Position numbers and translations under genes: made by a program. Below, one piece after another: positions 1 through 10,100 of a stretch of 64,000 nucleotides of DNA. How positions within the stretch are numbered: the stretch's first letter is position 1; the number at the start of each line of letters is the position of its first letter. The notes under the pieces are model-generated. The model was not told the DNA's origin and did no database searches. It worked only from the letters and a program-made list of their open reading frames with translations. The stretch is from Closterium sp. Naga37s-1 (lineage: Eukaryota; Streptophyta; Zygnematophyceae; Desmidiales; Closteriaceae), in NCBI GenBank assembly GCA_947471745.1, contig CANJKZ010000826.1:496001-560000 (forward strand), given 5' to 3'.

Positions 1-105
1 GGATGGGATAGGATGGGATGGGATGGGATGGGATGGGATGGGTTGGGATGGGATGGGACGGGATGGGGTGGGGTGGGGTAGGGTGGGATGAGATGAGATG
101 GGATT
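1..105. repeat. GGATG-type short tandem repeat in an intron
   Basis: The window opens inside a degenerate GGATG/GGGTG tract. A sister tract lies at about 47850-47970, immediately after an ArsS-like exon with a GT donor. By that homology, positions 1-304 are the tail of an intron whose exon lies left of the window. The interruptions (GGTTG, GGGTG, AGATG) argue against a telomere. Confidence 0.75.
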
Positions 106-304
106 TGATGTGCTGCTGCTGGGAACCCTTACCCTTCCAAGCCCCTCCATACCTCCCCATACCCTTCTCTGAGCGAGTTGATGCCATGCTATAGCATATC
201 GTTCAACCAGCAGTCTCCTTTCCCCCTTTCCTAACACCTCCACTGTCCCATACCTCTCCATAACCCTCCCCACCCCTCAATACCACTCCATCCATACCTC
301 TCAG

Positions 305-3300
305 AGCGAGCTGATGTCATGCTATGGCATATCGTTCAACAGCCTTTTCACCATCACCAACATGCCTGTCAAGAGGTGCGTGGTAGGTCGAGTTGGTAAT
401 GAGTGGTGAGCAGTGGTGAACAGGGATGAACAGGGGTGAACAGGGGTGAACAGGGGTGGACAGGGGTGAACAGGGGTGAACAGGGGTGAACAGAGCTGGA
501 GCGGAGGGTGGTATTCAGTGCATATCGCTGAACAGCCTCTTCACCATCACCAACATGCCTGTCAAGAGGTGAGTGGTCGGTAGGCAGTGAAGTGAGCGGT
601 GAACAGGGGTGAACAGGGATGAACAGAGCTGGAGGGGAGGTGATAATCAGTGCATATCGTTCAACAGCCTGTTCACTAACATGCCTGTCAAGAGGTGAGT
701 GGTAAAGAGCAGGTGTGAATGGGGGTGAACTGAGGTGAAGAGAGGTAAAGAGAGGTTTGATGGGTGGTGAACAGAGAGTATCGTTCAACAGCCTTTTAAC
801 CATCACCAACATGCCTGTCAAGAGGTGAGTGGTGAGTGGATGTTGGGTGGTGCGTGGTGAGCAGGGGTGAACAGGGGTACATAGAGGTGTGGTGTGGGTG
901 GTGAGCAGGGGTGAACAGGGGTACATAGAGGTGTGGTGTGGGTGGTGAGCAGGGGTGAACAGGGGTACATAGAGGTGTGGTGTGGGTGGTGAGCAGGGGT
1001 GAACAGGGGTACATAGAGGTGTGGTGTGGGTGGTGAGCAGGGGTGAACAGGGGTACATAGAGGTGTGGTGTGGGTGGTGAGCAGGGGTGAACAGGGGTAC
1101 ATAGAGGTGTGGTGTGGGTGGTGAGCAGGGGTGAACAGGGGTACATAGAGGTGTGGTGTGGGTGGTGAGCAGGGTTGAACGGAGGTACAGAGAGGTGTGG
1201 TGGGGGGTGGTGAGCATAGCATATCATTCAACAGCCTGTTCGCCGTCACCAACATGCCTGTCAAGAGGTGATTATCGGACAGAGATGAAGAGAGGTGTTT
1301 GGTGGTGAGTGGTTGACAGAGGTGAGCAGGGTTGAGCAGAGGTGCCTGTCAAGAGGTGAGGGTTGGGCAGGCACAGCTGCTGCTTCACCAACATGCCTTC
1401 ACCAGCCAGGCACAGCTGCTGCTTTCATCATTCCATGCATTCACCAGCCAGGCACAGCTGCTGCTTTCATCATTCCATGCATTCACCAGCCAGGCACAGC
1501 TGCTGCTTTCATCATTCCATGCATTCACCAGCCAAGCACAGCTGCTGCTTTCATCATTCCATGCATTCACCAGCCAGGCACAGCTGCTGCTTTCATCATT
1601 CCATGCATTCACCAGCCAGGCACAGCTGCTGCTTTCATCATTCCATGCATTCACCAGCCAGGCACAGCTGCTGCTTTCATCATTCCATGCATTCACCAGC
1701 CAGGCACAGCTGCTGCTTTCATCATTCCATGCATTCACCAGCCAGGCACAGCTGCTGCTTTCATCATTCCATGCATTCACCAGCCAGGCACAGCTGCTGC
1801 TTTCATCATTCCATGCATTCACCAGCCAGGCACAGCTGCTGCTTTCATCATTCCATGCATTCACCAGCCAGGCACAGCTGCTGCTTTCATCATTCCATGC
1901 ATTCACCAGCCAGGCACAGCTGCTGCTTTCATCATTCCATGCATTCACCAGCCAGGCACAGCTGCTGCTTTCATCATTCCATGCATTCACCAGCCAGGCA
2001 CAGCTGCTGCTTTCATCATTCCATGCATTTCTTTGTTCATGTCTCTCCGTCCCTCCATTCTTGTATGTACGTCCTGCCACGGATTAGCAGTTTTGAGACG
2101 TCTCGAAACTAAATTGTGCATGTCTCTCTGTCCCTCCATTTGTGTCCGTACATCCTACCGCGTGTGATGAGTCGATTTTTGAGTCGACTCAAAAATCGAC
2201 GCATGTCTTTCTGTCCCTCCATTTGTGTCTGTACATCCTACCACAGATTCGCTTCGTTTCTGCATAGACAGGGCCAACTCGAGGACTACATGCAGCTGCT
2301 GGTAAGCCTTGTATAGGAGTTGCTTATATGGAGTACAATTGTGTTCGCATTGCTTCTGCATAGGCAGGGTCGATTCGAGGACTACATGCTGCTGCTGGTA
2401 AGTCTTGTAGTGGAGCTGCTTGTATGGTGTACACGTTATGGCTATATGCTGGTGCCGTCGGGACAGTGAGATGACACGTCACCTATGCAGGCCACCGCCC
2501 TCAACCCACCGGCAGTAGGCAACGTGATGTGATGTGCCGGAACTTCATCCGCTAATGTAGTGGCAAACGTTGACCCAACCCAACCATTCCTCTCCCATTC
2601 TTCCTCCATGCCTCCCCCCTCACCCACGCAGACCGCTTCCTTCAACCCACCAGCAGTGGGTAATTTGATGTGTCGAAACCTCACTGGTGATTCAACATCA
2701 CATGTCGCCCCCCCACCCCTTTCCACCCCATTCCACCCCACCCACGCAGATCTCTGCCTTCAACCCAGCAGCAGTGGGCAATGTGATGTGCAGAAACCTG
2801 ATCAACATTGACTGGTGCGTGGGAGAGGAGAGGTGGAGGGGGGAAGAGGGAGGAGAGAAGGGGGGTTGATGCACGCATGCATGTGACTAGTATGTGCATT
2901 CAACCCGGCAGCATTGGGCAACGTGATGCGCCGAAACCTGATCAACATTGACTGGTGCGTGGGAGAGGGGCAGAAGGGGGGTTACTGTGTCCATGTGACT
3001 GGTGTGTGCGTTCAACCCTGCAGCAATGAGCAACATGATGTGCACAAACCTGATCAACATTGACTGGTGCGTCTGTGGGAGAGAAGGGACAACAAGGGGT
3101 GATGGGAGGAGAGGGGGAGGGGGTAGAAAAGGAGGCGGGGGGGGGGGTGGTGGTTGGGAGGGTTTTGCAGGCAGGGCGCCCTCTCCTCTTGTGAGGCGCC
3201 TGAACAACAACTTTTGAGGCTCCTCAAAAGATGCAGGCAAGGCGCCCTCTCCTCTTGTTTTCCATTCTCCCCTCCCACACTGCGGGCAAGGCACTCTGTG

Positions 3301-4775
3301 ATTTCAACCAGCAGCTCGCCCTCCGCGTTCCCTGCAAACCATCCAATGCAACCAGCGCTGCCTTCCCTGCTCTCCCTTCCCTGCTCTCCTTTTTTCTCTG
3401 TTTCCCTTCTCTCGCCTCTGCTCACCCAACCCACCACAGGCAAGGCGCTCTCTTCGACTGTGGCTTCAACCAGCAGCTCGCCCTCAGCCTTCCCCCCAAA
3501 CCACCCACTGCAACCGACTCTCTTCTCTCTTCTCTCCTTCCTCTCCTCCCATTCGGAATTCCCTCTTACAGGCAAGGCGCTCTCTTCGGCTGTGATTTCA
3601 GCCAGCAGATCGCCCTCGCCCTTCCCTTCGAACCACCCACTGCAACCAGCCGTCCCCTCTCTGCTCTCCAATCTTATTCTGTGTCCCCTTCTCGCCTCTG
3701 CTCACCCAACCCACCACAGGTAATGCGCTCTCTTCGACTGTGACTTCAACCAGCAGCTCGCCCTCAGCCTTCCTCCTTTTTCTCCCCTTCTCTTTCCTCA
3801 TTTCCCAGGCTCCTCTCTGCTCCCTCACACCGCAGGCAGGGCGGCCTCTTCGGCTGTGGCTTTAACGAATAGCTCGCCCTCGCCCTCGGCCTTCCTCCCA
3901 AATCATCTAGTGCAACCAACTCTCCCCTCGCCTCGCCTCTTGTTTCCCCTTCTCTCCTCCACCACCCACTCGCTGCAGGCAAGGCGCACTCTTCGACTGT
4001 GACTTCAACCAGCAGCTCGCCCTCGGCCTTCCCCCTAAGCCATCCGCTGCAACGAACTCTCCCCTCGCCTCTCCTCCACCTCCTCCGCCTCGCACCGTTT
4101 TCGACGTCCAATCACTGGATGAGCTTGTTGATCGCCCCATAGCCACAGCAGCGCACTGCTACGGGTGAGTGGGTTGTGTTCCTCTCTCCTCTCCTCAATC
4201 TCCCACCCCCCCGATCCAATCACTGGATGAGCTTGTGGATCGCCCCATAGCCACAGCAGCGCACTGTTACGGGTGAGTGGTTCTTGTGCTGTCTCTTGTA
4301 ACTGTGAGCGTGTGACCATGTTAGTGTGTGCTGCATGCTCCCCCTCCCCCTCCCCGCTCTGTCTTCGACATCCAATCGCTGGACGAGCTTGTGGATCGCC
4401 CCATAGCCACGGCAGCACACTGTCACGGGTGCGTATGTGTCCAATCAACATTCCTCTGCCCAGGTCATCTCCTCTCCTCCACTTCCTCCTCCCCTCTAAC
4501 CTCGCTCTGTGTTTGACATCCAATCAATGGATGAGCTTGTGGATCGCCCCATAGCCACAGCGGCACATTGCTACGGGTGAGTGGGTGATGTCTTGCCTCT
4601 TGTAACTGTGAGCTTGTGAGTGTTTGCAGCGTGCTTCTCTTCTCCCCTCTTGCCTCTGCTCCTCCTCCCCCGCCTCGCTCTGTCTTTGACATCCAATCAC
4701 TGGAGGAGCTTGTGGATCGCCCCATAGCCACAGCAGCACATTGTTACGGGTGAGTTACTGAGTATTGATTTTACC

Positions 4776-4812
<37 letters not shown>

Positions 4813-5069
4813 TGCTGCGTATCTGTAGTGAGCAGATATAGCGTGTGTTGTGAATCAAAGGAACTTGTTGACCAACCGACTCATAACCACTGAAACACAA
4901 TACTTCTACAAGCAAGCTGCTGGTTTTCTGTATCTTTGGAGTCTACTGTAAAGGCCACTCTTAATCGACTCCATGAATCATTGACTGCTTCTTTTTGCTT
5001 TATTCCTTCATGCCTCTTTGCAGATGTACAGCTGGCAGCGGTTCCAGCTGTACTGGCGCAGTTGTATAG
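305..5069 (+). CDS. arsS: ArsS-like arsenosugar radical SAM protein, C-terminal exons (copy A1; 5' end outside window)
   Basis: Five exons splice in phase: 305-375, 2247-2301, 2750-2814, 3979-4164 and 5024-5069 (stop TAG 5067-5069), giving 140 codons plus stop. Every visible junction is GT-AG. The product carries signatures I recognise from the C-terminal domain of bacterial ArsS: FNSLFTITNMPVKR, a DYMQLL segment, FNPAAVGNVMCRNLINIDW, GALFDCDFNQQLALGLP, a VFDVQSLDELVDRPIATA stretch and HCYGCTAGSGSSCTGAVV at the very end. Family knowledge: ArsS is a radical SAM enzyme making the 5'-deoxyadenosyl arsenical precursor of arsenosugars, downstream of the ArsM methyltransferase. The N-terminal radical SAM domain (CxxxCxxC) is not in the window and should lie to the left. 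A Pro-rich linker before VFDVQ is unlike the bacterial proteins. Several exons have tandem degenerate copies beside them (separate entries). Sequence alone cannot show whether the gene is expressed. Confidence 0.8.
376..1360 (+). repeat. Tandem degenerate copies of the A1 exon encoding ISFNSLFTITNMPVKR
   Basis: After the good exon (305-375), further copies end at 568, 694, 824 and 1267, and a stub ends near 1354. Each still ends CCTGTCAAGAG followed by a GTGAG-type donor; the acceptor side is mostly lost. Some carry internal changes, such as loss of six or more bases in the 643-694 copy. The spacers are GGGGTGAACA-like repeats. They read as dead or alternative exons inside an intron. Confidence 0.75.
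857..1200. repeat. 44-bp minisatellite
   Basis: About seven to eight near-identical 44-bp units with the core GTGAACAGGGGTACATAGAG, lying between degenerate exon copies. Since 44 is not a multiple of 3 and the minus strand lacks stops, long spurious open frames appear there. No protein is proposed. Confidence 0.9.
1400..2029. repeat. 42-bp minisatellite, about 15 units
   Basis: Fifteen units of 42 bp (core CAGGCACAGCTGCTGCTTTC) differ at only one or two positions. All three + frames and at least one minus frame stay open, because 42 is a multiple of 3 and the unit has no stop in those frames. It sits in the A1 intron between the exon ending at 375 and the one starting at 2247. Confidence 0.9.
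2036..2246. repeat. Triplicated splice-acceptor region holding palindromes
   Basis: Three copies of a CTGTCCCTCCATT...TACATCCTACC block occur. Only the third (2201-2246) leads into a real exon through CCACAG. In the first two, the place of the exon is taken by a palindrome: 2089-2110 (near-perfect, centre GAGACGTCTC) and 2171-2200 (perfect 30 bp, centre TTTTTGAGTCGACTCAAAAA). Confidence 0.8.
2345..2397 (+). pseudogene. Degenerate second copy of the FASFLHRQGQLEDYMQLL exon
   Basis: This stretch repeats the exon at 2247-2301 and keeps the GTAAGT donor at 2398. It has lost the AG acceptor and has amino-acid changes. The same second copy occurs in A2 (ending 15880) and A3 (ending 29644), so the duplication predates those copies. 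Confidence 0.65.
2491..3066 (+). repeat. Tandem copies of the FNPAAVGNVMCRNLINIDW exon
   Basis: Five copies begin near 2491, 2632, 2750, 2895 and 3007. The second and third have both an AG acceptor and a GT donor; the third (2750-2814) encodes the full conserved segment. The last two keep the ACTG|GTGCGT donor but have no AG at the expected acceptor. The first is broken in mid-exon. Unit length is about 110-140 bp. Confidence 0.7.
3165..3978 (+). repeat. Tandem copies of the GALFDCDFNQQLALGLP exon
   Basis: Copies start near 3169, 3235, 3284, 3440, 3572, 3721 and 3835, followed by the good exon at 3979. Most have an AG acceptor and several keep the reading frame (CGFNQQLALSLPPKP, CDFSQQIALALP). 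Pyrimidine-rich spacers of about 130-150 bp separate them. An imperfect palindrome with 9-bp arms (CTTTTGAGG / CCTCAAAAG) lies at 3211-3230 between the first two. Confidence 0.7.
4205..4749 (+). repeat. Tandem copies of the DELVDRPIATAAHCYG exon end
   Basis: Four copies follow the good exon and end at 4272, 4428, 4576 and 4749, each with TACGG or CACGG followed by a GTGAGT or GTGCG donor. None has an AG acceptor directly in front, so the duplicated unit seems to be exon end plus donor. Any of these donors would join the last exon in phase (GG|A). Confidence 0.7.
4777..4811. repeat. Poly-T tract in the last A1 intron
   Basis: A run of 35 T. The matching intron of copy A2 has only about 9 T, then TG repeats (24057-24072), so the tract length is unstable. 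Confidence 0.9.
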
Positions 5070-5929
5070 CAGCAGATGGGATAGTGTATCCTACAATGGT
5101 TGAACTTCAGTATGTTTCTATCTAGTCGTGTCGTGTCTCTAGATTTTCTCTCTGAGAATTCTCAGAATGGGGCACTTGGTCTCCTGTTAGGAAAGCATCA
5201 TCCTAGTGCTTCTTACTCTCAATGGGTGGAAGCAAATAGTTGTGATTAGCGAATCCGTTTGTAAGAGTGTTCACTGCATCATGTTTTTCTCCCTGTCACC
5301 ATCTGCTGTGATATCGCTAGGAAAACAACTTTTATTCGCAAACTTAGTGACTTCTTCGCCAGCCATTCCCGCCGTAACAGAGCAGCATTGAGGGGCAGTC
5401 TGCTGGACCGCATAGCCCTGAACTTCTGAACAACTTGGGAAGAAACGCGCGAAAAGTGTTTGCGAAAAGTAAGGGCATAGCATGACTCGGAAGAAACTCG
5501 CGAAATGTTTGCGTGGCGTCGCACGACGAACTTTGTGACTCGGCGCGACTCAAATTCCGTGCATTGCTGTCCTGACAACTCACCCACATTCCTCGCACAG
5601 CTTTGGCTGACGACTGGATCTTACCTCCCACCCCCCCGCGCCCTTCCCACACATCGCCTTCCATATTTACTTCGCTCCACTTTTGTTGTGTCTCATCAAT
5701 CCCAGCTTGTTTACTCTCACAGCTATCCAGGTAGCCTTTTCCGTAAAGCACGAATTCGTCAGCTATATTTACCAATTTCTGCAACTCTTCGCCTTTAGTT
5801 TCGAAATCTCAACGTCTGTTGTTTTAGCGAGTAAGCATAACTTCTGCTACGTTCCTTTTTATGCTTAGTCGCATTCGATAGGTACTACTAGTAGTACCGA
5901 CGACTCGTCGGACGCATCACCCAGCGCCG
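5070..5929 (+). promoter_or_regulatory. A1-S1 intergenic region with conserved upstream blocks of the S genes
   Basis: No gene is seen. The region is conserved among all six cassettes in blocks: a GTTGACTGCAT-type block, CCGTAACAGAGCAGCAT, a pair of CGCGAAA-like motifs (5445 and 5495 area), CGTGGCGTCGCACG, CTCCGTGCATTGCTGTCCTGAC-like sequence, a TATTTA box at 5663-5670 and a CCCAGCTTGTTTACT block. The TATTTA box lies 267 bp before the S1 ATG. Conservation in every copy suggests promoter and 5' UTR. The motif roles are inference. Confidence 0.5.
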
Positions 5930-6504
5930 ATGGCGGACGGAAAAACTCCTAAAGCGCTTCTACGAACACTCCTCGCGACTCTCCTTCTCTCCTGCCTTCT
6001 GCTCCCACTCGCTCCGGTGCGCGCGTTCGACTTGGACTGCGCAAACGAGGCCAGCGAGTCCGTTGCCGTGCTGAGCTTCTGTAACGCCAACGGGTGGCGT
6101 CGCACGTGTCTCTACGGCGGCGGTTATGCCACGGACGGTTCCGGAGAGTGCACGCTCGTTCAATCCGGTGCGCTTTACTGCGAGGACTGCCAAGGGAATG
6201 TGCACAAACTCGAGCGTTGCTGCGATATCGTAGACCTCCGAGTTTCCGATTCCGGTTACGAGTTAAGCGCCGGCCAACAGGCCAACACGTATGACATTGA
6301 ATGGGGAATCGGTCTGCTACAGTGCCCAGGGAATACGGGCTGTGCTACATCTGGTTACCCGCAGTGTAACGGGGGTGGGTTCGACGGTATTAATTCGTGG
6401 TTCGGGTTAGATAAATATTCCTATGTGCAAGGTTATGAATTTTGCCCCGAATTCAGGGGAACGATACTGCGCGGGCTCGAGCCCCGCGGGGACAGCAGCG
6501 GCGG

Positions 6505-7132
6505 TGTAATGCCCAGGGCTATTATAATGGCGGTTACAAGGCTTTTATAGTATTCCAATACAAAACAGTAGCTTTAACTAGCCTTAATAGCCTTGGAGAT
6601 GAAGATCTTCTTGATGCCTTTGATGAAAAGCACTTGGAGTAGTAGTGTAGGGAGACTTGTGAGAGAGCCCAAAAGGACTTAGAGAAACAATCCCATTTCC
6701 AATTGTTTTGTTGGAGTGGGAGGTTGAGAATGAGCTTGCTTAGCTCAGACCCCCTCAATACACCCCTTGGGGAACTATCCCAACCATGGTTTCCATGGTG
6801 GGATGGTTCCTAGGCTTGGAGCCTATGTGGCAATTGTGTTGGGTTGGAAAACCCAACTTAGAACCATTCAATGGTTGTGTTTAGGATAGAGTAGATTGTA
6901 ACACTTGTTTGGCAGTTTCTGATTGGTTGGAATTCCAACCTTCAACATTCTCTTGGTTGAGTTGGAAATGTTCCAAACCTCCAAAGTTGAGGCTTGGCAA
7001 ACCCAAACCAAGTTTCATCCCAACCAACTCAACCATCTTCTCCAACTCTTCCTTTGTCGAGAGAAGTTCTCAACAATTGACTTAGAGAGAGATCGATGGT
7101 TGTTAGCTCGGTAGTTAGGGTAATACGTTACA
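6505..7132 (-). repeat. Left LTR (3' LTR) of the gypsy element
   Basis: 628 bp, TGTAAT to GTTACA, near-identical to 13097-13724. It begins directly after the GGCGG target duplication in S1 and is followed by the polypurine tract. Confidence 0.92.
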
Positions 7133-10100
7133 CTCCTCCCCCCCCAGGTGGCAACGTCCCCGTTGCCCTAGGGTGCTTCTGAGGACGAGTGCTTCGAGCA
7201 CGGCGCACCACATTACGACCAGGGTCAACCCCGTCCACTGGTTGTGGGCCTGCTCGTAGAGCCAGGTCTTCCATATACGCTTGAACCGCTGCTTCGGTCA
7301 AGTGTTCCTCAGGCTCCCAAGAGTTGTGTTCCGGCCCATAGCCTTTCCACTGAATTAGGAACTCACGAACAGTTTTGCGGCCGCGTTGTCGATCACGGTG
7401 CGTTAGCACACGCTCGACTTCGTAAAAGAGTTCCTTCTCGAGAGCGATGGTTGGTGGCGGTAAGTACTTGCCTTCTGCAACGTACTTATTCAACAGAGAC
7501 ACGTGGAAGACGTTGTGAATCTGCAATGTCGCAGGCAATTTGAGCCTATATGTGACCTCACCAACACGCGCAATCACCTCGAAGGGCCCAATCCAACGAG
7601 GGAAAAGCTTTCGTGCTCCCGGGATCTTGAGACGAATGTTCTTCGTACTCAGTAATACTTTGTCGCCAACTGCAAAAACGACTTCCCGGCGTTTCATGTC
7701 GGCATAGGATTTTTGCCTCTGTTGGGCAAGCTGCAGCCAATGGCGAGCGGACTTCAATGCCGCTTGCTGATTTCCAATAAAGTCCTTTGCGGCAGGGATT
7801 TTGAGGTTCTTAATCCCATGCGTCGCGGGGGTTGTGGGGTGCCGACCACAGTTCAGGACAAAGGGTTTCTCATGGGTGCTTTCATGCACAGAATTGTTTA
7901 CAGCGAATTCCACGACTGGCAACAATTCATCCCAATCGTCCTGAGTTGGGCTTATGAAAGAACGAAGCATTTGCTCAAGAGTGCGGTTGGTCCGCTCTGT
8001 CTGTCCATCCGTTTGCGGGTGGAACGCAGACGACATCTTGAGTTTCGTTCCGAGTGTCTTAATGACCTCTTGCCAGAACCGGCTTGTGAAGCGCGGGTCT
8101 CGGTCAGACACCATCACACGAGGCAAACCGTGTAAGCGGAAAACGTGTGTCACAAACAACTTTGCCGTATCTTCCGCAGACACGTCAGTCGTCGTGGGCA
8201 CGAAGTGCACCATTTTGGTCAAGCGATCCACAAACACTAGTATCGCTGTATGACCATCTCGCGTCTTGGGGAGATCGGTGATAAAATCCATCGATACACT
8301 CTCCCAAGGTTCATCGGGAATCTCAAGTGGTTGAAGCAGACCACCAGGCTTCTGTGTGCTCGGCTTGTTCCGTGCACACGTGTCACAGCGAGTTACAAAC
8401 TGCTGGACCTCAATGCCCAATCCCGGCCACCAGTATACATCACTGAGGGCCCACCGGGTTTTCTTGACACCCAGGTGTCCTCCATACTTAGTGGCGTGCA
8501 CCTCTGCGAGAATATCATTCCGCAGGTTTCCCACATGTGGGACTACAATTTATTTCTTGTGCCACCAGAGCTCATGCTCCCACAAGAGATTGTTTGTATT
8601 CAGTGGGTTCTGAAACCAAGGGTCAATATCATACCCTGCGCGGATGCGTTTCAGAAAACCACCAAAGGCAATCTCGCTCACTCGAGCAGCTGCGAGGATG
8701 TTGAAACAAGCAGCAAACACAGCTTCATGTTCCTTATCATCAACACCCGTTGCTGCCCCAATCGGCTGTCTGCTCAGAGGATCAGCCATGTTCGTCGAGC
8801 CCGCTCGATATCGAATATCGTAGGTGAACCCACTCAGGAGTTCAGCCCATCGAGCTTGACGGCGGGTGAGTGTGGCTTGAGTGGCAAAATAGGTGTTCGG
8901 ACAGTGGTCGGTCGTGACCACAAAGTCAACACCTTCGAGATACCATCTCCATGTTCGTAGCGCATGCACAACCGCCAACAATTCTTGTTCGGAAGTTGTA
9001 TAGCGCTGCTCAGCCGGTGAAAGCTTTCTACTCTCAAATGCCACGGGGCGTCCTTCTTGCAAAAGAACTGCTCCAATCCCTACTGTCGAGGCATCAGTTA
9101 CCACCTCGTAGGGCTTGGACGGGTCTGGCAAAGCCAGCACTGGAGCATTGGTCAGCATGGTTTTCACCTCCTCAAATGCCTTCTGGCATTGATCGGTCCA
9201 CTGCCAAGCATTACCCTTACGAGTGAGGGCAGTCAGTGGGGCGACTACGGAGGAATAATTTTCCAAGAAACGGCGAAAATAGTTCGCAAGTCCAAGAAAT
9301 GATCTGACCTGTCCCACGTCCTGTGGAACGGGCCACTGTTGGACTGCCGCCACTTTCTTTGGATCAACTTTGAGGCCATCGTTGCCTACCAAGTGACCAA
9401 GGTATTCCAACTCGCGTTTGTAGAAGTGACACTTCCACAATCGAGCAAAGAATTTATGCTCTCGCAGTTTTCCTAACACCCATTTCAGGTGTTGCGTGTG
9501 TTCTTCTTCGGTCTTCGAGTACACGAGGATGTCATCCAAGTATACCAGGACGAATTGGCCGATTGCCTCCCGAAACACATCATTCATTGCTCGCTGAAAT
9601 GACGCGGGAGCATTTGTCAAGCCAAAACTTAACACACGCCACTGAAAATGCCCGAACGGCGTTCTGAAAGCCGTTTTTGGAACATCTTCTTCGGTGATTC
9701 GTAGCTGATGATACCCCTGAGCTAAGTCCAGCGCACTGAACCACTGAGCTCCCTGGAGCCGATCGAACAGATCCTCAATTCGTGGTAGAGGGTATCTGTT
9801 CTTCACCGTAATCTTGTTCAAGGCACGATAATCTACGCACATGCGTAATCCTCCGCCCTTCTTGTTAACGAACAAAATTGGTGCTCCGTAAGGGGATGCA
9901 CTGGGTTCAATCCATCCTTTTCTGAGGTATTCCTCGATCTGTTGTTTGGCCTCTTCGTACTCAGCTGGACTGAGGCGATACAGAGGTCGAAAGGGTGGAA
10001 CCTTTCCTGGTTCAACAGGGATGGTGTGACCCACTGCGCGGTCAGGCGGAAGTCCATCAGGGATGGTTTCAAACACTTCCTTGAATTCCTCTGCCAGTAT

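Noticed and set aside
1-105. GGGATG tract as a telomeric repeat
   Set aside because: The unit is GGATG with many variants, and the homologous tract at 47850 lies in an intron between ArsS-like exons.
369-1264. Long minus-strand frames rich in HPCSPPTPHLYVPL
   Set aside because: They translate a minisatellite and duplicated exon remnants of the + strand gene; no independent support.
857-2029. Direct repeats of 42-44 bp that could suggest a CRISPR array
   Set aside because: The units are contiguous with no unique spacers, in an intron of a eukaryotic gene. They are minisatellites.
5930-6550. S1 as a 206-residue protein ending in the gypsy LTR
   Set aside because: The frame ends only because it reads into the inserted LTR; the sister S2 shows the true continuation.
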